Below are positions 58,073 to 64,000 of a stretch of 64,000 nucleotides of DNA, piece after piece. Source of the stretch: Clarkia xantiana subsp. parviflora (taxonomy: Eukaryota; Streptophyta; Magnoliopsida; Myrtales; Onagraceae). Below the pieces are notes generated by a model. That model did no database searches, was not told the origin of the DNA, and saw nothing but the letters and a program-made list of their open reading frames with translations. A program made the translations under genes and the position numbers. Each line of letters begins with the position of its first letter. Position 1 is the first letter of the stretch. Location of the stretch: the NCBI GenBank assembly GCA_036873135.1, contig JAPTYO010000017.1:8246001-8310000 (forward strand), read 5' to 3'.

Positions 58073-58800
58073 TGTTGCGTCCGGGTGAACAAGGTCGTAA
58101 GGACGCGTCTGTTCGCGTGGTTGTGCGGGCTTTTGGGCTGTAACCCTTCCGTCAGGAGGAGGTTGGGCCACTAACGAGTGTTCGGATTTGCTCCCGTATG
58201 AGGTCTGAGTTTCGGTACGGCTGTGTCTCGGTAAGGTTGTGTCTCGAACGTCGGTTCCTGCACGAAGGACCAATGCTAGCACGGAGAGGAGGGGGGGGGG
58301 GGTGGTGCTAGCGGAGCCCTCTCCGATGCTTAAGTCACTATAATGGCGAAAAGGTAATTTTTAGAGAGAGATAATTTCTAGAGAGAAGTCAGAGCTCAAA
58401 ATACCAAAGTTGGGCAAATGAGAGAATGTGTGAAAATGGGTGGCCAAGACCTCCTATTTATAGGCTTTCTTGGGACCGGACCCGGTTTTAAAGCGGTTTG
58501 ATGACGGTTCAAGATCATGCGGTAACCGTCATCCATGTTGGTAATGTGCGAACTTGACTTCTCTACGCGTAACGGTAATCGCAGATACGGTAATGGCGCG
58601 ATACCCGTAAGGCAATCCGGACCTCGTCGAATTTGGGCAATTCGGCAAGGTTCGGATCGCCACGCAACCCGGACGCGCGTGAATGCGCTTCCGGACCGTT
58701 TTGATACCGTGGGAGATGTTTTTAAACCGAGATGTAATTTTTGACGCGTTTACGAGGCCCGAAATGTAAATACGAACCCGAATTGGACATTTATCCATCA
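58073..58800 (-). repeat. 5' LTR (728 bp)
   Basis: It matches 47706-48427 with a dozen or so substitutions and a longer G/C homopolymer in the stem-loop (near 58290). TATAAATA (minus strand) is at 58455-58462. Confidence 0.92.
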
Positions 58801-58875
58801 TCAGTTATTTATTTATTCGTATGTTTCCTGTACACTCCAAAAATGAAAATCGACATCATCTCTCAAAATGCTATA
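58801..58875. repeat. right remnant of the satellite-like array
   Basis: TCAGT plus TATTTATTTATTCGTATG and ACACTCCAAAAATGAAAATC. It continues the array piece interrupted at 47705. Confidence 0.55.
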
Positions 58876-60606
58876 TCTATATATAATATAATTTCAACGA
58901 ATCTCATAGAGTTTTAACAAGTAATCAAATTGAATAAAAATTCTTCAAATCTATTGGTCCACCTAATTCATGAGCTACATTTACATATGCGACATCACTT
59001 TTGTGCCCATGTGTGTGTACATGTTAAAATTCACCATCAGCTCCTTATTCAATTTGAAGGGAATTACAATTTTCATTATGTTACATAACAAAATAAATTA
59101 ATAATCCACTAAAAATCTAAAATAATAATTAGATTTGGATAAATATTTAATATTAAAATAAAATATATTATAATTTGAATTTATATGTTTGTTTAATTAT
59201 TTTTTTCACTCACATTCACTTTTATTCTTTTTTTTTTCAAAACTCTGATTCACTTTAAATTCCTTTTTCATTTACACATTAGTCACTTTAAATCCTCACA
59301 TTAGAAATTTAACATAAAAAATTTCACCAATTTTTTTTAAACAAATTGCACTAAAATACATAAAAAACAAAAAATTAGAACACATATAATAAATATGTTA
59401 AAAATAATAAGGATACAAATATTAACAGTTCCTATGAAATACCATTTATATATCTATATATAATATACTTTCGATAAAACCTCTATAAATATGACAAATA
59501 ATCAAATTGAAAAAAATTATACAAATCTATCGATTCACATATTCCATGATTTACATTACCTGTGTGACAGCACTTTTTTGTTTATGTGGACATGGTAAAA
59601 TTCATCATAAGCTCCTTATTCAATCTTGATGGTAGCTACAACATTTTAGTGTGTTACATAATAATGTTAATTAATAATCCGTAAAAAACTAAAATAAAAT
59701 TTCACTTATGTTTCATATTTTTACTATTGTCTTAATATATATATATATAGATAGAATAAAAAATTAAAAACAAATATAACATAGGTTGAATTTACATGTT
59801 TGTTTAACTATTCGATAACTCTCATTCACTTTTTTTGGTCAAAACTCCTATTTACTTTCAATTTTATTTATATGTTATTCACTTTGCATCATAACATTAG
59901 AAAGTTTCACTTTCACCATAAAATATTTAAAAAAAAATAAAAACTCATAAAGAAAACATGTTAGAAAAATATGATTAAAAAAATTATTAAAAATTCGTTA
60001 GAAATGCCATTTAAAATAAAATTGAATGAATAGAAAATTAGTTTATTGTTTTAGTGAATACAATCAATATATAACCATTTTTAGTTTTATGAATTTATAA
60101 ACCGAAATTTCCAATCAACGTGTTAGCTTACCTATATTTTCACTTAAATAAAAAATTAATACACTATATTTAAAATTATTACATAAAATACTAATTAAAA
60201 ATTTAATCATTAATTAAACATATAAATTATTATCAAATATATGTGTATGATATATATAAAAAATCTATAAGATACTAACACAATAAAAATACATAATTAA
60301 CAGTAATATTTAGTAAATATTTATTTATTTTAATATTTTGATGGTTTATTATGAGTATACCAAAATATTGTAATATCATATGCATAAACCTATTAACTAA
60401 CAAATATAATTTATGTTCACAGTTCACACGCATTAAGATATAATTATGAGTTTATAAACACCTTATAGTATAATAGTTTTCATTTTCATTGAATAAATTA
60501 TTATATATAAATAAGACCAATAAAATTAATTATTAATTTCAGATTTAAATTTTCGTAATGCTATAATAATTATACAAACAAAATTACTCACCGTGCAACG
60601 CGTGGG
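58876..60606 (+). mobile_element. Helitron-like remnants, two nested 5' ends
   Basis: TCTATATATAATATAATTTC at 58876 is identical to the 5' end of the Helitron at 34534. A second TCTATATATAATATACTTTC start is at 59453. The two interiors are alike (AAATCTATTGGTCCAC and AAATCTATCGATTCAC; CTCCTTATTCAAT in both), suggesting one copy within or beside another. Near 60590-60606 is a GC hairpin CCGTGCAACGCGTGGG resembling a Helitron 3' hairpin, but no CTRR end follows, so the 3' terminus is degraded. AT-rich, no Rep/helicase. Confidence 0.6.
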
Positions 60607-60667
60607 TTATATGGAAGAATGAGAATTGTATTATTGATCTTGTTTAGGGTTGAGTACATGTACCTAT

Positions 60668-61484
60668 TGTTGGGATCAAAATGACGTGGCCTTGAACTTC
60701 TAGTAGTGGACTTCGAGGTCTCGTCGGGAGCTCACTCTTTTAGGTATCTTTCTCGACCTCTCAGGTACTTAGTTTCCTTTAGGAGCTTTGTGCTAGGCGA
60801 GGACCTGAAAAAGGGGTGGGGATGTACCCTGATTCCACTCCGAAGCTTAAATCAGTAATGGATTTAGAAAGAGTATTATCAAGTATGAGAATCAAGATTA
60901 CTAAATGTTTATAATGTTCCACTATTTATAGGGAGGGATTACCGACTTTAAATGGCGGCTTACTGTGCCTTGATTGGCTGTTCAATGACGGCGGTTGCCT
61001 TTCTCTGATTGGTTGAAAGAGACGGTGAAGAGTCAGTAGGTGAAAAGCAGGTCGCCATCTCTTACGGTGGAAGGTTTCTTTAACTAGGTGATAAGCAGGT
61101 TGCCACCTAAGTTTTACCTTGAGAGGAAGGTTTCTTCAGACCTACAGGCGGCGAGCAGGGTCGCCATCTATCCTTTCCTTAGGAGGGAGGTTTCCTAAAG
61201 GCGGCGAGCAGGTCTCCACCTGTCCTTTCCTTAAGAAGGAAGGTTTCTTTATTCGTTTTGTGGCAGTCGACTCGACTCTTTCCTTAAGAGGGAGAGTTTT
61301 GAGGGACCTTATCGTCTCGCGTATCTTCGATAGTCGCTTTGGGAGTCGACATTCCCTTGTATAGTCGTCAACCATTTAACCTTATCTCCTCAAGTTGAAG
61401 GTGAATGGCTGTCGAATTCTTTTTCTTAGTGTCTCGACTTTTATATAATCGACCCATGTCAGATCGCCTCGAATCATATCCATC
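60668..61484 (-). repeat. 3' LTR (817 bp)
   Basis: It starts TGTTGGGATCAAAATG and ends CATATCCATCA on the plus strand. It is followed by CTTGCCCCCGAAAC (polypurine tract on the minus strand, 61485-61497). It has an AAGCTTCGGAGTGG motif on the minus strand near 60835-60848 and internal GGCGGCGAGCAGGT repeats at 61030-61250. Confidence 0.8.
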
Positions 61485-61559
61485 ACTTGCCCCCGAAACA
61501 TAAGTCATTAGTCTTTAAAATAAAGGGGAAGGAGTTATGTCGAGTACCTTTTATGATGA

Positions 61560-62285
61560 GAGAAGGACGTTGCCCTTTTATCCTTTTGAACGTATTCTTT
61601 TCGTCGTCATTGACGTTAATGGAGTCGAGGAGTCAGTTATAACTGCTCCTTTATCGAGGCGACTTTTAGATCGGGGAAGTCAGTGTTATAACTGATCTTC
61701 TGGATCATCGCCGACTATATGAAGTCGAGGAGTCAGTGTTATGACTGATCTCCTTTGTAGAGACTTGAAGGAGTCAGTATTATGACTGATCTCCTTGATT
61801 GTCGCCGACTATATGAAGTCGAGGAGTCAGTGTTATGACTGATCTCTTTTGTAGATGGCGACTTTCGGAAGTCGGGGGAGTCAGTTATGACTACTCCTTT
61901 GCATAGAGTTGAAGGAGCCAGTATTATGACTGATCTCTAGGATTGTCGCCGACTATATGAAGTCGAGGAGTCAGTGTTATGACTGATATCCTTTGTAGAT
62001 GGCGATTTTCGGAAGTCGGGGGAGTCAGGTATGAATGCTCCTCTGAAGAGAGTTGAAGGAGTCAGTATTATGACTAGTCTCCTGGATTGTCGCCGACTAT
62101 ATGAAGTCGAGTAGTCAGTGTTATGACTGATCTCTTTTGTAGATGGCGACTTTCGGAAGTCGGGGGGAGTCAGTTATGACTGCTCCTTTGCAGAGAGTTG
62201 AAGGAGTCAGTATTATGACCGATCTCCTGGATTGTCGCCAACTATATGAAGTCGAGGAGTCAGTGTTATGACTGATCTCCTTTGT
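61560..62285. repeat. tandem array, about 144-bp period
   Basis: CCGACTATATGAAGTCGAGG recurs at about 61711, 61805, 61949, 62093 and 62238. Subunits GGAGTCAGTGTTATGACTGA are repeated within each period. The array directly abuts the truncated RNase H. Confidence 0.82.
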
Positions 62286-62292
62286 AGATAGC

Positions 62293-63510
62293 CTAAGAAA
62301 CACCAAAGAGCTTACTGACGTAGTAAACCAAGATTTGAATGTTGCATGTCTCTTTGATGAGTACTGAGCTAACTGCTGCTGAGCTTACACTTAAGTAGAG
62401 GAACAAAGGATCCTCAGGCAGTGGTTTTGCTAAGGCGGGAAGCGAGTGAAGGTGTCTCTTCAATTGTTGGAAGGCTTCCTCACACTCAGGCGTCCATTCA
62501 ATTTTTTTGTTTTCTCTTAGAATTTTGAAGAAGGGGAGGGATTTGTCACCCGATCTCGCCAAGAATCTTCCCAAAGAGGCCAGTCTTCCATTGATACTTT
62601 GTACTTCCCTATGGCAGGTAGGTGAGGACATTTCTTCTATGGCAGTGACTTTCTCCGGGTTGGCTTCGATCCCTCTTTGGCTAACCATAAAACCCAAAAA
62701 ATTTCCTGATTGAACCCCAAAAGCACACTTAGTGGGATTCAATCTTACTTGGTGGAGTCTCATGCAAGCAAATGCTTCTTCCAAATCTTGAACGTGATAT
62801 TGTCCACTTTTTGTTTTGACTAGAATGTCGTCAACATAAGCTTCCATATTCCTCCCTATCATAGATTTGAAGAGCTTGTTCACCATGCGTTGACAAGTGG
62901 CTCTAGCGTTTATCAAACCAAAAGGCATGACTTTATAGTGGTAGATGTCGATATCCGCATAAAAGGCGGTATGGGCCTCGTCATTGGGGTGCATTTGTAT
63001 CTAGTTGTATCCCGAGTATGCGTCCATGAAGCTTAGAAGCTCGTGTCCTGAAGTGGCGTCGACTAGTTGGTCGATTCTTGGTAGTGGGTAGGAGTCTTTT
63101 GGACATGCTTTGTTGAGATCTCGAAAATCTAAACACATCATTCATCTCTTATTGGATTTCCTCACCATGACTGGATTGGCGACCCAGGTTTGGAATCGTA
63201 TTTCCTTCACGAACCCAGCCTCGACCATCTTTCCCACTTCTTGGCGTATTGTTGCCTTCTTCTCAGCCCCCATAGATCTTCTCTTCTGGGCTATGGGTTT
63301 CACGGCGGGATCTATTCTTAGCTCATGGGAGATAATATCCGGGCTTATTCCTGGCATATCGTTAGGCTCCCAAGCGAATAGCTCCTTGTATTTTCTAAGG
63401 AGAGCAGTTATTCTGTTGGCGAGTTCTGGGGGAGAGTAGCTCCAATCTTAAATTTTATGTCTTCTCCTTCTAGGGTAACCTCGACTAGTTCTTCCATGGG
63501 GGCAGGTCGT
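62293..63510 (-). pseudogene. reverse transcriptase and truncated RNase H
   Basis: One frame with at least two stops and one frameshift. MPGISPDIISHELRIDPAVK, MVEAGFVKEIRFQTWVANPV, then TGA where Trp is expected near 63145, FRDLNKACPKDSYPLPRID, FMDAYSGYN followed by TAG (63001-63003) in place of Gln, FGLINARATCQRMVNKLF, YVDDILVKT (catalytic DD) and LGFMVSQRGIEANPEK. RNase H is cut within VYYVSKLFGVS at 62293, where the tandem array begins. A frameshift near 63430 precedes MPGIS. It is related to, but clearly diverged from, the RT at 42274-43173. Confidence 0.87.
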
Positions 63511-63609
63511 CCTCCTTCCTCCCAGGGATCGTCATCTGTTACAATAGATAGAGTTTCTTTTTGGTTACGCCTTCAGAGGAGGTTGACATAACATTGTCGA
63601 GATGCTTCC

Positions 63610-64000
63610 TGTTGGTTCGCTTCACCACCTGGGCTACTTCGAGCTTTTTCTTTCACGAACAGGCTTCTTCCTTCACGATCGAGCTCGAGATATATGTATA
63701 AGGACGGGAACGCCGCAATCCTTAATACACAATCACCGAGCTAGGCTTCGATCCTCAACCTTGGACTCTTGATCTTCGGGTCATGCACGAAGGGCAGTAA
63801 CCAGCGTGGGGGGGATGCTGGTTGGGCCCACTCCGACGCTCAAGTTAGCACTTTTAGAGAGAGACAGCCTTAGAGAGAAGTCAGAGCATTTCAAGTCCAA
63901 AAGTGAGGGAATTATCCCAAATGGGAGACCTAGGCCCCCTATTTATAGGGAACCTAAGGATCATGCCCAGTTTGGAATTACCTGATGTTGGTATGTAAGG
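63610..64000 (-). repeat. LTR of a further gypsy insertion, runs off the window
   Basis: It begins TGTTGGTTCGCTTC at 63610, inside the pol linker CYVN of the preceding element. It matches the reverse complement of the solo LTR at 46319-46929 (ATAAGGACGGGAACGCCGC block near 63697). It carries the stem AACCAGCGT/ATGCTGGTT (63799-63807 and 63815-63823) with a G-run loop and TATTTATAGGG (TATA box on the minus strand) near 63940. The possible left target duplication is CTTCC (63605-63609). Confidence 0.8.

Larger units (their letters stand above)
47706..58800 (-). mobile_element. 11.1-kb non-autonomous Ty3/gypsy element with an antisense gene
   Basis: LTRs at 47706-48427 and 58073-58800 (about 98% identical by eye) are flanked by a perfect TCAGT duplication (47701-47705 and 58801-58805). 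On the minus strand it encodes gag and protease, then, where RT, RNase H and integrase should be, a second gag-like segment and arrays. On the plus strand, between the arrays and the 3' LTR, it carries a multi-exon gene. Parts of its interior match the element at 4334-13167, which is oriented oppositely in the window, so the two belong to related families. Confidence 0.93.
60668..63609 (-). mobile_element. decayed Ty3/gypsy element, 3' part
   Basis: It consists of a 3' LTR (60668-61484), polypurine tract, a 144-bp tandem array and RT/RNase H pseudogene. Integrase is missing. It is interrupted at 63610 by another LTR, so its 5' half lies beyond the window or is lost. The target duplication cannot be checked. 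Confidence 0.8.

Overview
This is a eukaryotic, almost certainly plant, nuclear window dominated by nested transposable elements. The main evidence is Ty3/gypsy elements of the Tat lineage (a second, plant-type RNase H between the first RNase H and integrase), Ty1/copia relics, Helitron termini, Mutator-like inverted-repeat elements and one intronless host gene with the signature of the plant SIAMESE-RELATED (SMR) cell-cycle inhibitors. No bacterial genes, rRNA, tRNA or CRISPR arrays are supported.

Layout. 743-2104: Mutator-like element with long, partly palindromic arms and a 10-bp target-site duplication (TSD). 4334-13167 (+): non-autonomous gypsy element with a rearranged gag, TSD GCAAC, inserted in a decayed copia element. 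13173-19081 (+): two copia relics in tandem that share a central LTR. 19386-29587 (+): second non-autonomous gypsy element with only a gag N-terminus left. 31468-31857 (+): the SMR-like gene. 32663-58875: a satellite-like array (about 126-bp monomers) split by a 179-bp MITE, a 1.26-kb Helitron, a copia relic (itself hit by a 9.3-kb Tat element, 37000-46267, TSD ATAAG, and by a solo LTR, TSD AGTAG), and an 11.1-kb gypsy element (47706-58800, minus strand, TSD TCAGT). 58876-60606: Helitron-like remnants. 60668-63609 (-): a decayed gypsy element broken by another LTR that runs off the window.

How the parts work together. The 37000-46267 element carries gag, protease, RT, RNase H, a second RNase H and integrase, all damaged by frameshifts although its LTRs are about 99% identical. 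The 47706-58800 element keeps gag and protease, but RT, RNase H and integrase are absent and a second gag-like stretch stands in their place. It would need enzymes supplied in trans.

The most striking feature is on the opposite strand of the 11.1-kb element. A gene at 50352-52692 can be read as five exons with GT-AG introns whose phases all agree, giving a protein of about 691 residues with one repairable single-base frameshift. A smaller antisense two-exon ORF with a TATA box (38205-38738) sits at the same place, between the 3' LTR and pol, in the Tat element. Most of the diverged gypsy LTRs also share a motif near AAGCATCGGAGAGGG followed by a stem-loop whose two arms change together between families, suggesting a conserved RNA structure. 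All identities and counts were made by eye.
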